Assembly (NCBI RefSeq): GCF_022376445.1
Contig: NW_025955427.1
Coordinates: 1-28,537, forward strand
DNA length: 28,537 nt
Origin: Fomitopsis serialis
Lineage: Eukaryota > Basidiomycota > Agaricomycetes > Polyporales > Fomitopsidaceae
Direction: 5' to 3'
Shown: positions 1 through 10,500 of the stretch, piece by piece
Numbering within the stretch: position 1 is the first letter of the stretch
Layout: the number at the start of each line of letters is the position of its first letter
Notes under the pieces: model-generated
What the model was told of the DNA's origin: nothing
Databases searched by the model: none
The model's input: only the letters and a program-made list of their open reading frames with translations
Position numbers and translations under genes: made by a program

Positions 1-204
1 GAGCGTGTGGCCTGGGGCACGGTCCCCCGTTTTCTTCGGACGCGCCCTACTGGACGATGCGACAGGTTCCTCCAACTCGTCCATCTCCTCTTCCGAGTTC
101 AGTCCGGAATCTAGTTGATCAATCTCCTCGTCGTCCATGGAGAGTTCGTCGTGGTTTGACTGGCGAAGGGCAGAGATAGAGACAGAGTTTGAGCCTAGCG
201 CCAT
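1..204 (-). CDS. N-terminal part of a probable histone-fold (CBF/NF-Y-like) protein, cut by the window edge
   Basis: Reading leftwards from the ATG at 202-204, 68 codons stay open to the edge of the window, so the gene is 5'-complete and 3'-truncated. The product starts MALGSNSVSISALRQS, then has a strongly acidic stretch (about residues 18-46, rich in D/E) and a basic tail ending RPKKTGDRAPGHTL. An acidic leader followed by PGHTL(LP) is how several fungal CBFD/NFYB-HMF histone-fold proteins (Dpb3/POLE4/NF-YC-like, chromatin or DNA polymerase epsilon accessory subunits) run into their first helix; that link is inference from a few residues, and the fold itself lies outside the window. The coding call rests on the uninterrupted frame and codon-like composition. 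Its upstream DNA is the gene-free stretch to the right. Confidence 0.5.
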   Translation of the reverse strand, partial: MALGSNSVSISALRQSNHDELSMDDEEIDQLDSGLNSEEEMDELEEPVASSSRARPKKTGDRAPGHTL

Positions 205-763
205 AGTCGCAGGCGAGACTGATGCGTCCTAGTTCGGTAATGGCGGAAACGTGGAGGATGATGAGAGGACTGCGGCAGGCTGCATGCAGTGATGCGGACG
301 TGCCAGCAGCCAGATGGAGTGAACAAAGAGTCTTTCACAGAGACACCTGCTGCAAACCGGTCACGGTACCCCGGCGTCAGCGTGGCGGGAAGTTGGAACA
401 GGGGGCTGCGATACGGGACACACTTGTGCACGACGACAATCCTGTGGACAAAAGTTGGATATCTCTTCCATAGTCTCGGTGGTCGTCGAACACTTGCGAG
501 ACTTCAGCAACTCAATGATACAAGCATTGCGCAAACCGCAGGAAATAGTTCAGAAGAGCACATCGAGGTACGTCGTGAGTTGGAGATTCATGATACATCC
601 CGAGTAGTCTCCCGTGGGCAGAGTAGACAATTCCTTCAACCTTCGCTGGCTCCGGATATCCTTGTCTAACGTCTGCTTTTGATACCCCCCTATTGTCTGG
701 AGGTCGCCATCAGCCGCTCGGCACGTCACGAGTTTGTACAAACACGTCGGCACAACGCGCTCT

Positions 764-771
764 GACGCGTC
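764..771. promoter_or_regulatory. GACGCGTC palindrome (MCB-like site)
   Basis: Exact 8-bp palindrome containing ACGCGT, the core known as the MluI cell-cycle box bound by MBF-type factors in fungi. It lies 560 bp upstream of the left-edge gene. Function is inferred only from the motif and from its recurrence between other genes of the window. Confidence 0.3.
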
Positions 772-1029
772 CGAGGCGCGTCTCGGTCATTACAATCTGT
801 TATGACATGTTCTGCTATGCAATCCGCGATGTCGCTGTACATGTCCTCTTTACAGAATCTCTGCTACTTATGTGTCGATCACATCAATCAGCACCGCGCA
901 GGTGCACTGAACCCAGCAAAATATTAGACTATACAGTAATATTAATATATCTCTGAGTGGCTTGGTGAGAGCGCAGACGAAGACGTAGACACGCGAGTAG
1001 GCAGGTACACAAATGACTGAGTTGCCATA

Positions 1030-1370
1030 CAACGGAGCAGGCGGGCAGGCGGGCAGTCGGGTGGCCGAGCTGGCGGGTGGCACCGTAGGCGGGCTGCCAG
1101 ACGGGCGAGCGCGCAGGCGGAGGAGCCAGGGGATATGTTTGCAGCTAGATGGACGAGTGCACGGGCAGATGAGCGGCGTGCGCGCGAGTAATCGAGTGCA
1201 CGAACGCACGGGCAACCAAGCGCGTGGGCGAGCGGGCGCCCAAGCCGTTGAGCACAAGGATAGGTAAGCGACTGTGTGCGAGCGGGCGAACGTGCGGGAC
1301 AGCGTTCGGATTGGCGCACGAGCATTTAGATGGGCGAGTGGACGCGCGTGCGGGCAGACAGATGAGTTTG
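1030..1370. repeat. Degenerate GGC-rich short-period repeat
   Basis: The plus strand repeats variants of GCGGGCAG, GGGCGAGC and GTGCGGGC with a loose 4-nt period. The purest part is near 1038-1062, with decayed copies on both sides. It explains the long Arg/Gly/Ala-rich or Pro/Ala/Arg-rich open frames there, which are composition artefacts rather than genes. Confidence 0.6.
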
Positions 1371-2421
1371 CGGGTTAACGGTCGCTTGCAGGGGCGTACT
1401 TCGGCTTCGAAGCTTCGAATTTGCTGTACTTACCTTCGCCATCCCTTCTTCCTTGGCAGTTCCCCCCTAGGCTTCATCCCGTGCACACTACGATCATTGA
1501 CATCTTGTACCCGAAGCTCGACTTTCACTATGGTGGCTGATTTCGCGCGGCCGGACAGTGTGTCGCTAGAGCTGCACGCCGCCAGGAGGTGCCGCCTTGT
1601 CGGTCCAGCAATTGATCTCAGAGTCAGCTACCAGCCAGTGTTCCAGACCGCAGACACATACCGAGGCAAGCGAGAATCCAGAAGAGGGCATGCCGAGTAG
1701 GTGCACACGAGAAAGTGTGGGTGGGAAGGACCAGAGGCTCGGGCGATAGATGGAGGACAAACCGAATGGCGAGCTTGTGAAACACGCCGTTCCAGTGACT
1801 CCGCTACACGCCAAACTCGCTTGATGAACTATCCAGACTGTAAAGTGCGCTAGGTCGCAGACGGGCGGCGAGGGACAGACCTTTGAATCGCTACTTGTCG
1901 CGCACACAACGCTCACTCAAGTGCGTGCGTCGCCTTCTTGAGCATGCCGCGCTCGATGGACGAGCGAGAAAACCTTCACGCATCCTTGTCTGCGTGCTCG
2001 TGTCCGGAGTCGTCGCGCAACGGGACATCAAGAACACTGTTAGAACGCGCAAGGGGTGAACCTTCGAACCTTTAGCTGAAGGACGTCTCCTCGCGGAAAG
2101 AAACGGTAGATAGCGGTGTAAGTCGCTATCTTCAAGCTGAGGACGAGCAGTGCAAAAGACGGCGACCTAGTAGTAGTACGCGACGAGAACAATGCAATAT
2201 TTGCTTCCGCCACAGACGCACCCGCCACAAGCTCAGCCACACACTTGAGGTTCCGCCTGCGATCCACTACGTACATTCAAACTGCGATTGAAAATACCGA
2301 CCTGTCGACAAGGGAGCGCGTCGAAAAGTAGACTAATCCCGAGTAAAATTGCCTATTTTACAATTCAATCTGTACAGTCCAGACAATATATGCAATGTCC
2401 GGTAAGCCCAACAGAGGTGTT

Positions 2422-3057
2422 TCATTCAACGTTCACCTGCGCCGAAGCGGGGTCCTCCGCCTTCGCCACAGTAACCGTCAGCACCCCGTCTGTGAGCTTC
2501 GCAGATACGTTGCCAGTATCTATCGCCCGTGGCAGGTAGACGGTGCGAGTGAAGGACGCGTTGCTAGTGAATGAGCGCTCTGTTGAGAGCTGAGCCGACG
2601 ACTCTGGTGCTTGTGTCACAGCAGTGGAGGTCGAACCTACAGAGGTATGTCAGTCAAAACCGCATCCCAGAAATCTGAGCGATCGCTGCAACATACCTTC
2701 AACTGACTGTGTCGTAGCGTTCTCTGCAGATGTGGTCGTTGACGACGTCTCCGTCGAGTGAGGCTCGCCCCGTCGGCTGACGACTTTGCCCTCGATGGTG
2801 ACGCTCCTGCCACCGTCCCCGATCCGGACGTTGACATTCTCCTTCTTGACGCCAGGGAGTTCCGCCTCAATCACGTACTTGTTGCCCTCCTCCGTGACAT
2901 CGACCGCAGGTTGCAACATGACAGGGGTGCGGAAGAAGGGGTCATCGAGCATTGACCGAGGGTACGCTCCGAACGCAGATGGCGTACGACCGAAAGGCTC
3001 CTCCAGCATGCGGAAGAGTGGACGCATCTCGTGGAAGAATTGGCGAGCGAGAGACAT
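2422..3057 (-). CDS. Small heat-shock protein (Hsp20 / alpha-crystallin family)
   Basis: Two exons, 3057-2697 and 2636-2422, with a 60-nt intron (GTATGT donor, CTGTAG acceptor, TGACTGAC branch region), giving 191 residues. The N-terminal arm starts MSLARQFFHEMRPLFRML. The alpha-crystallin domain begins near residue 50 with PAVDVTEEGNKYVIEAELPG and KKENVNVRI. The signature near the C-terminus is GVLTVTVAK, matching the GxLxVxV(P/A)K motif of the family. Such proteins are ATP-independent holdases that bind unfolding proteins, usually as cytosolic oligomers. A Ser/Thr-rich segment, partly repetitive (about residues 100-140), interrupts the middle of the domain, as is common in fungal Hsp20 proteins. 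A TATA box lies upstream. The frame is intact. The family is certain; which paralogue is not. Confidence 0.95.
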
Positions 3058-3149
3058 GGCGAGAAGTTAGTGGTGGTATGAGGAAGAAGTAGGCGATTTT
3101 GTATGGCTTTAGACGATTCACTGTCCCTTCGCCGCTGCTACTTCAGTCC

Positions 3150-3156
3150 TTTTATA
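3150..3156 (-). promoter_or_regulatory. TATA box of the small heat-shock gene
   Basis: On the minus strand the sequence reads AATATAAAAGG, with TATAAAA about 93 nt upstream of the heat-shock ATG. This spacing suits a TATA box with a short 5' UTR, and inducible heat-shock genes typically have one. I found no perfect three-unit heat-shock element (nGAAnnTTCnnGAAn); only degenerate GAA/TTC units occur around 3180-3290. Confidence 0.65.
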
Positions 3157-3386
3157 TTGCTCTCACTCAGAGTGTCCAGGACCGGCCGGAGAAGCCTGGA
3201 AGATGCTCGACCGACCGAACCCAACCTTGAGCCGCAAGGTCCGTCCGCGACGCTGCAGCTCGACCTTCTGTCATCGATCCTTCTAGCTGCAGTCATAGTG
3301 CATGTCGTTACTACGCAAGGTTAGTATTGTGGCACTAGGAAGGAGCAGGAACGTACGAGAAAGCGCCCGAAAGCAGGAGCACATCT

Positions 3387-3443
3387 GACGCGTCGCCGCA
3401 GCCACACCTCACGTGATACGCGTTTGTGCGCCACAGACGCGTC
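3387..3443. promoter_or_regulatory. Cluster of two GACGCGTC palindromes flanking a CACGTG E-box
   Basis: GACGCGTC at 3387-3394 and 3436-3443, with CACGTG at 3410-3415 between them, about 330-385 bp upstream of the heat-shock start codon. The same pairing recurs at 19168-19185 and 28389-28410. Both motifs are known fungal factor-binding cores (MBF-like; bHLH). Their use here is inference. Confidence 0.35.
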
Positions 3444-4509
3444 CGGTCTCTAGATCTGGATCGGACTTTCTGAACGTCGCGCCAGTACTTGGCCAGTGCT
3501 GTCGATGTACGGTGTACCACTTTCGCACTCGCCGTCAATCCTTCCAATCTTACTTATCCCATTTGTACCTCCCTGCCACGCGACATCCTCTCCTCGCTAT
3601 ACCGTTACCCATGTCACAAGTCAAACACTGGCACTGCTAACCGTTATCAAGGCTTGTTGGTTCCGATTGTATGTCCTATATTTCCGTCATTTCTGATAGA
3701 GTGGCACTGACACAGAAGTTTATGTCTGCAGCATGTAGCTCTCCTCGGAACAAGGCAGCACGTTTCATATCGGTAGCCACTTCGCAGCATTGACCGTCAC
3801 CGGCTTCTCCGGAAACCGCTTCTTGAACTACAGGGTCTGGACTGTGTATGACACAGCTTTGAGACGGTTATGAAACCCACCGGAAAGTCTCGGCTTTACC
3901 AGGTGGCTGGGATTCTTGGAATCCTTTACATACGCTCGAAGCAAGGCAAGGCCACGCCGCTAACCCAGTGGCATGTACGAAAGCTCAGTCTCTGACGATC
4001 CGGCAGTCATATACCTGAACGATACTGGTCGACGCATGGGCATGGTGCTGGTTGACGGTGCCGACCGGATGTCTCAGTGGTACCGTTGACGATCTTTTAT
4101 CTTACCTGGCGAAACCAGGGTCCACTGGTATGTATAGGTCTTCCACCTACGTTGTATGGACTCTCATTCTCAGCTAGACACGTTCGGGACCCTAGATATA
4201 CCCGCTTTCACAAACGTCCGTCTCTGGCGCATGCACACTGTTCATATCTGTGTGCTATTCTCACCTATGACATTGTATCGTCCTCGCCTTGAAATCAAGT
4301 TTTCACGTGTGCGGGCCCGGGCCCGGATGGACATAAAGCAACCAAGACAGGGATCATAATACATGACGGACACCGCTAGTTGTACAACAAGTAAATGCGT
4401 CGTTCAGACCGAAGGGAGAGGATCGAGAACTGCGATGCGAAGCAGTGAGCTGAACGCCTGATGACACCCGGGTTGCCACATGTGCTTACCAGTCAATGTG
4501 GAGATGTCA

Positions 4510-5854
4510 CTATGATCCACCGGGCCACTCGACGACCCATTGTGCCGACACTAAGTGTTCTTGGTCATCGTCATCTTCGAATTTCAGTTTGTATGTCGGC
4601 GTTGTTGACGATGCACCATTCTGCTAGCAGGGAACGTTAGTATCCGAATGCGGGAAAGAATTTATCACAAACTCTTCCGCTAGGTTGCATATCGCGAGGA
4701 CTGGCCACAACCTCCGCCCGGTAGAAGCAGCTTGTATCTGGGTATAGAGCCATCACAATCGAGCCAAGCGAGAACTCGGGATATGCGTTGAGGTGAGCAG
4801 CATTGTCTGGCGGCGCATTTGGGTCGGGAAGGGGGATGATGGCACGGAGTGTTGTGTTGTAGCGCCTGACGAAGAAAAATTCAGCACTCGAGTCCCATGG
4901 CAATACCGCCCACTTCAAGACTCACTGCCCGGCTGTCCATCTTCTTGTGGTTCGGGATCTTGTACTTCGTATCTGAGTTAAAATTGATGTAAGATATGAG
5001 CTCAGTGAATTTATTCCGCAATACGAACCTATTCTTGTCTTGGTTGATACAGCCAATGACGACTGCCAGTATCCACTCTTCGTCTTTGCCCCAGCAACTG
5101 TCTCGGCCCTTTAGAGTTCTGAGGAGGGTGAAATGCAACCTTTCTCCCTTCTTGCAAAGGGAGCTGTTTGGCCAGAGCTTCTCTACGTGCTTTCGGTTCC
5201 CTGGAAAATGGTACCGAGGTCTGCGGACCGACGGAACTTCGAGCTGGCAGATTTAATGTAACACTGCGGACTGCTGGAGTAGATACTGGTACTGCAGGCG
5301 CAGGCGCCCCCGCCGGGGAGTGGGCCCGTGGCCGCTTGTTGCGCTTCTCTGAAGAACAGCATCGGTGCGAATCAAGCACGCCCCAAAGTCACGCTCACCT
5401 TGTGGCACAATTTCTGGAGCTTTGCGCAGCGCGATGAGCACATCGAGCTGTTCAATCGCTTTGTCAATGGCTCTGTGATCGCAATAAGTATCATGGAGGA
5501 TGTTTTATAGCGGCCTCGGCATACTCGACGTCTCTCTCAGCTGCTGTTTTGATTTCATTGAGCCCGGCTGTGAGTTTCTTGTACGTGGATCGCACACTTT
5601 CATAACCCTCCGCCGGCAGGTTGTCGTCTGTAGGCCATGCCAAAAGCAGTCGGTTGACCCTTCCAATCGGGTCACCTGTGGCGGGTTCATTATACATAGT
5701 TGACGATAATGTAGATAATGAGGCCGCAGCATGAGACCAGAAGTCGATCTCTGTGGCCCGCTCCGGTCAGACAAGACGGCGGCGTAGAAAAATAAGAAAT
5801 CACTCGACCTTCGGAGGAAGCGGGACGCTTCGAAGATCCTCGTCGACTCGCCAT
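4510..5854 (-). CDS. SGF29: SAGA-associated factor 29 (tandem Tudor reader of H3K4 methylation), with two apparent frame breaks
   Basis: Seven exons: 5854-5809, 5750-5525, 5472-5399, 5348-5029, 4972-4926, 4865-4673, 4620-4510; about 338 residues. SGF29 is a histone-acetyltransferase-module subunit of the SAGA coactivator in the nucleus, and its double Tudor domain binds H3K4me2/3. Visible landmarks are the helical N-terminus (IGRVNRLLLAWP, then AIDKAIEQLDVLIALRKA), a Pro/Ala linker, Tudor 1 (EGRKVAFHPPQ, DEEWILAVVIGCINQDKNR, YEVQDPEPQEDG) and Tudor 2 (YNTTLRAIIPLPDPNAPP, VMALYPDTSCFYRAEVVASP, TYKLKFEDDDDQEH, VSAQWVVEWPGGS-stop). The start gives MASRRGSSKRPASSEE directly before the conserved helix. 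Two junctions do not keep frame: one extra base near 5107-5112 inside exon 4, and one base short at the exon 5/6 junction (4926/4865), where splice sites look normal. See findings. Identity is secure; integrity is not. Confidence 0.9.
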
Positions 5855-6132
5855 TATATTGTCTGTGAGCCTACAAACTCGATTGGACTCGAACCGTACC
5901 GGGCGAGGTGAGAGTCAGATGTAAGCCGGCGTTCATTCTTAGACATGCTGATGCGGATCTGGCTCCGCGATCAGGATCTTACAATACTGTAGATCTAATC
6001 GGGAACTGGGCCATTTTCATTTTTTCCCTGGCCCTAGGCCTCAAGGAGAAGGAAATGCTACGATATGATCTAAGTATGTACATGGTACAATAACTTGTAG
6101 TCGGGGTGAGCCGAGACTCGAGAAGACATGTT

Positions 6133-7125
6133 TTACGTCTTATCGGATTGGACAGTCGCAAGCTTCCTCAATGAGACATCGTAAACAACTGTAGCTTTGG
6201 TGAGACTCCGTGCTATTCCCTGCGAAGAATACAGTACTTGCCTTCCTCGATCTTCTTGATATCATATTTTAGGCTGTCGTACCGCCGACGCAAGGTGTCA
6301 TTCTTCAAATTCAACTGCAAGGTACATTAGACGAAGTCTATTGAACATTCTGCACAAGCGACGTACCATGGCGAATCCCGCGAACAGATCCTTCACGAAG
6401 ATAGATATCTTGAGGGGTTTCTCGAAGTCACCCATTGTCACCGAGTTTACAGCCAGACGAGACTGCAAGCAAATACTGCTGCGTGAATGATAGTCGTCGG
6501 AGAGAGCGGTTACGTTTTTACCAGCTCGTTGACCATAGTGATGAGTGCATGCAGGTAATCTTCTACGCTCAGTGCGAATCTATCTTGCCACTCATCCTCA
6601 ACTAGATAACATCGTGAATGGAAGATATGTTCGACGCGACCATGACGACGTACTACCCAGCATCTCTGCTGCCTGCGGCAAAGACAACAGTCCGCCGCTC
6701 TGGAGGAATTCTACGAGAACAGCAGCAAACACTGCGTTGCGGAGTGAGATGGACCACATTTCTTTCCACCTCCAGAACTGATTCGGTGGTGTTAATTCAG
6801 CCAATGCCGCTGTAGTTTCCTTGCAGCTCTCCAGAACGGGTGTCACAGTGGCAATCAATCCCGATACTGGCTCCATTGAGTGATATCGTGTTCAACCCAA
6901 AACTCAAGATCCATACCTTGACTGGGAGGGGTCGAGTGAATCTTGTTTAGAAGACCGGTCAGTGTCCGCGTTTCTTGTCGAACTCTGTTACTTGGTCTTT
7001 GATTTTCTGGGGAACCGAGCGCTCTGAGGCAATTGTTCCCCAACGAGCTGACGATGAGATACTTCTCTGAGCTCGACATCCTTGTCGAGCAGTTGATTGA
7101 TGTACTCTAGATTCTGTGGGTCCAT
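6133..7125 (-). CDS. TSN: Translin (single-strand RNA/DNA-binding subunit of C3PO)
   Basis: Seven exons: 7125-7063, 7006-6917, 6866-6657, 6601-6522, 6462-6367, 6314-6242, 6188-6133; about 222 residues, the normal translin length (about 228). Translin forms an octameric ring with TRAX and acts in passenger-strand and tRNA-fragment removal. Recognisable blocks, in order: MDPQNLEYINQLLDKDVELR, TRTLTGLLNKIHSTPPSQ, PPNQFWRWKEMW, FALSVEDYLHALITMVNELS, RLAVNSVTMGDFEKPLKIS, FVKDLFAGFAMLNLKNDTLR, RRYDSLKYDIKKIEEVVYDV. Exon 2 reads KIKDQVTEFDKK, then needs one more base in the AAA run near 6971-6973 to continue as TRTLTG. Intron 6 (6241-6189) has a GC donor (GCAAGT). The gene is divergent from SEN1, 407 bp apart, and lies 278 bp upstream of SGF29 on the same strand. 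Confidence 0.93.
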
Positions 7126-7532
7126 GGAGGTGATTGGCAAGGAACAGGTCGTGATGTGTGTGACAATTGTCGCTCGTGACTTCACGCGCGACTCAGTCTT
7201 GGAAAGAAGGACGGGCGCTCGACGCGTCGGACGCGACTGAGTCGGACAGACGCTCGTCAGCCCTTTGTCCTCGTTGTGGTCTGACTGAGAATCGTCGACA
7301 TTTATTCGACGTACCCTCGGCGAACCGCATTCCATACACCATACGTGATCACTATTCTGACTTGGTACATCGGCTTTCTCAGTGTCTAAATCACTCGCTG
7401 TTTGGACGCTGGCAAGGACGTTGGGTGTCTCGGGCAAGTAGTCCGTTGTCTCTACTAACTGTCGAAGATCTGAAGACAGAACAGGTTGCATCAGGAGAGG
7501 AGGAGCTGGCTGTGGGGGATATCTGACCTTGG
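7126..7532. promoter_or_regulatory. Shared divergent promoter region of translin and SEN1
   Basis: This 407-bp stretch separates two start codons pointing outwards, so it must hold both promoters. It carries GACGCGTC at 7221-7228, beside related half-sites (GACGCGAC at 7230-7237). No TATA box is obvious on either side, as is usual for housekeeping genes. Confidence 0.5.
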
Positions 7533-10500
7533 ATGGACTCCTCCTCAGAAGACCCTCAAGAATCGTCTCTGGACACGATTTTGAAGCAGTTCCACGATGT
7601 ACCCGTCGCAGCACCTTCCGACAAGGTCTTGACACGTCTTACGAACCACCTCATCGGATCTCCTGCTCAAACTGCCGCAAGCACCGCTCATCAGCGTCAT
7701 GAGCATTGGTTCTGCCCTCGCGCCGATGATACGATCAGAGAGACCGCGGCGTTTCTTATTCGCCTTCACGCTTACAATAGTGACCGGGTGAAGGCATGGA
7801 GAAGGCAGCTCCAGAGATGTCTCGCAGGATGCTGTGCCTGTGTCAGAGGATTTCAGGAGGTAAAGATTTCGTCGAGAGAGACGTGAGTCTTGCATATCAC
7901 ATCATCATACTATCCTCCTGATGGTATTACGGCCCTCCTCAGCTACTTCGGGGCCTTCAACGACACGATACTTACGTCCTTTTATGGCAATCTCGACAAC
8001 TGGGAACTCGAGTCGGTCCTTGCCGGTCTGGCTGAAAAAGGTCTCACAGCGGAGTCCGTGGGCACGGATTCGCATTCGTTGGCTAAAGCTCCTCCGCGGT
8101 CACGTATCACACCTTCTACAACCTACACATCCTACAGGATCTGCGGATATCCAAGATAGTACGAAATTGTATCCCGAGGGCGGCGATATCACTGTGGCCT
8201 ACGGACTTCCCTCCTCCAGGTCTGTTCTATCTCGTAGTGGACGAACGGGAGGACGTCCGCAAATGGGCCTCCGAGCAGTTGGCATTGTGTAAAGCCACAT
8301 CTATGTCAGCGGAGCGATTCTTGCCCAGTTACTGCACCGTACTCAAGACAGTCACGTCAGCCGTTTCGAATCAGGCAACGGACCACAGTGCTGTCTGCAC
8401 CGACTCTTCCTTCAGCCGCGATCCGACCGTCCTCTGGTCCGGTTACTGTGACACACTCCGCTACGTGCCGATCGAGTTTCTTCGTCCTCGGAAGTCTCTT
8501 GACATCGACATCCGGCATATTGTCACGAACCATCTTCATGACACGGGCAATCGTGCGTCTCTCCCTGTTTGCGTTATGAGCTGTGCTGATGCTTTCTCTG
8601 TCGTCATCGCCGCGTGCTGTCGATGTTGCAGACTTCGCAGACGTTCTGAAAGTCTTCGTCTTGATCCTATCCAGAATCGGGCCGGGCGTATGGGAAGGCG
8701 AGGGAACGGAATACCCTCAAGTCATCTTCAGCTCCGTCAAGGACAACGTCCGTTATCTGGAGATCCTGCAAAACCTCTCGGATGAGCGCAAAGATAATTG
8801 GCTACTCAGCTGGTTTGACACCTACCTGAAGTCGATCGGACGGTTACCAATCTGCAAAGACGTCCTTCCACTCCTCGTCCATTTCTTCTGCGAAGAGCTA
8901 CAGCATGAACGTTTCCAGGTCGTTCGACCCGTGGTCATGAGCATTGCTGTCAGGGTAGGTACCTTCGCGACAGTATTGTCTATCTAGGTGACCATAGGCT
9001 GCTACAGATGCTGACCGCCGTGCTTATGCAAGCGGAGAAAGATCACCCAGTACTTAAGCAGAGCCTAGTGTGGGAGATCACGGATGTGCATAGCACTAAG
9101 CTTATAGCGGTCTCCTTCGCCAAAGCCTACACCGGAGCCGCCTGGACAGAAGCTCGCACACTCACGCGAAAACTTCTGAAACTCTCGCTGCTGCAGGATA
9201 TCAAGACCGTTAGTTCCGCCATCTCTCGTCTGTGCGGAACAACGGACCCGTCTGCTGCGCCCACGTCTCTGGACCTTCGGGAGCAGCTGTGGAGGGGAAT
9301 GTACGGTAGTATCCAGCCTGGCGATTCGGATGCCATGGCCATGATGCTGACGATACTATCAAGCATATCACACATGGACGATCTCAAGGACGTTGCCTTT
9401 GCCGACCACATCACTCGTTCCAAGGACGCAGCAATTCTGCAGGGTCTGCTCAGTAGCGTGAATCGTGCCTTGGGTACTATGCGCAGCGGTTTCGGCGATG
9501 CCATGACAAGGTACCTCGACCTCAGCCTTCCCTCCGTCGTTGCGGACCTCCTCCGCCGATCGGATGTCGCGAAGAATGTCACCATCCTCATGCTCTCTCC
9601 TGTCGAACATTTCAGGAGAACGCACAGGCGCTGGTCGGTCTTGCAGGCGATGTAGAGGTGCGCTCGGACTGTTTCCGCGCGCTACTGGAGAAGGTCCGGA
9701 CGCCACCTTCCGCGGTATCTTGCAGTTTTTGGAGACCTTCATCCACTTCGCCCACGTAGTCCCGAAGCATGCAGCCTGTCAAAGGCACTAGCCCGCTGTC
9801 TAACAGACGTCATCGATGTCCTGTGCTCCAGTCCCGACGGACTCCTGCTGGACCATCAATTCCTCACCAAGGCGTCGGCGCGGATGTGCCTACCCAGCTG
9901 CCCAAATGGTGGAACATGATGACGCAAGCGCTCTCCGTGATCTTTTCGAAGACACCTCGATGGGCCGTCTATTTCGAGAACGCCGAGATGGTGTTATGGA
10001 TGCGCGACGGCCTTATCTTTGGGCGAGACATGCTGGCGCAGCGCAGAGTCATCGAATCTGCGACTCTCTCACAATCGCAGCAAGCCGCTATCGGTAGGAA
10101 GATGTCGCGAGCCGGGAGGAAGATGGTCGACGATCTACAAGCAGTGTTATTTGAGCTGACACGTTGGCTTCGCCTCACTGACGAGGAGTTGCTGCACCAG
10201 TCCTTTGCCTTGCTGGAAACCCTCCTCTCGTGTTTCAGAGAACCCAGATTCCTCCCAAGGCAGAAGCATTGCAGAAACTGCAGAAGCACGTTGACGATGC
10301 GCGGAAGACCGATCCCAACGTCCGCAAACACGACTGGATGCAGCCAGGCTCGCTAGGCTCCAAGATGCTCTCAGCGGTTTCGACGAAGACGACGAGGTGC
10401 AGATCATATCTCACAAGCTCCCTGAGAAACGTAAGGAGCCTTCGGATTCCAAGCCGTCTGCTACGGATCGGAGTAAAAAGGCAAAATTGACCGCTCCCGC

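Larger units (their letters stand above)
205..2421. other. Gene-free stretch between the partial left gene and the heat-shock gene
   Basis: It holds the promoter side of the left-hand gene and the 3' side of the small heat-shock gene. Open frames up to 158 codons exist (for example 1224-1700 plus, 1566-1916 minus), but none shows recognisable family motifs or a plausible exon chain. The section around 1030-1370 is a degenerate GGC-rich repeat, and 764-771 carries the palindrome GACGCGTC. An unrecognised fast-evolving gene cannot be excluded. Confidence 0.5.
3058..4509. other. Gene-free stretch upstream of the heat-shock gene and downstream of SGF29
   Basis: It contains the heat-shock promoter (TATA box, two GACGCGTC palindromes and an E-box) and the 3' flank of SGF29. 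Open frames are short (under 75 codons), unrelated to any family I recognise, and do not join into an exon chain. A GC-only near-palindrome lies at 4311-4326. Nothing else was seen. Confidence 0.55.

Noticed and set aside
868..1325. Overlapping long open frames on both strands around 0.9-1.3 kb
   Set aside because: They are Arg/Ala/Pro-rich in one frame and Arg/Gly-rich in the other, as expected from the degenerate GGC repeat; no motifs or exon structure.
3180..3290. Heat-shock element upstream of the small heat-shock gene
   Set aside because: GAA and TTC units occur, but none forms three inverted units with the required 5-bp phasing; only degenerate matches were found.
5070..5135. A 42-nt intron in SGF29 (GTTGCATTTC to GACAG) to explain the frame break
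   Set aside because: It is unusually short, removes the conserved VAFHPP stretch and still leaves the wrong frame, so a one-base indel explains the sequence better.
5880..5960. Possible tRNA on the minus strand: a perfect B-box string (GGTTCGAGTCC) at 5895-5885 just upstream of SGF29
   Set aside because: The T-stem and acceptor stem do not pair, no good A box is placed correctly, and there is no T-run terminator. It may be a decayed tRNA fragment or chance.
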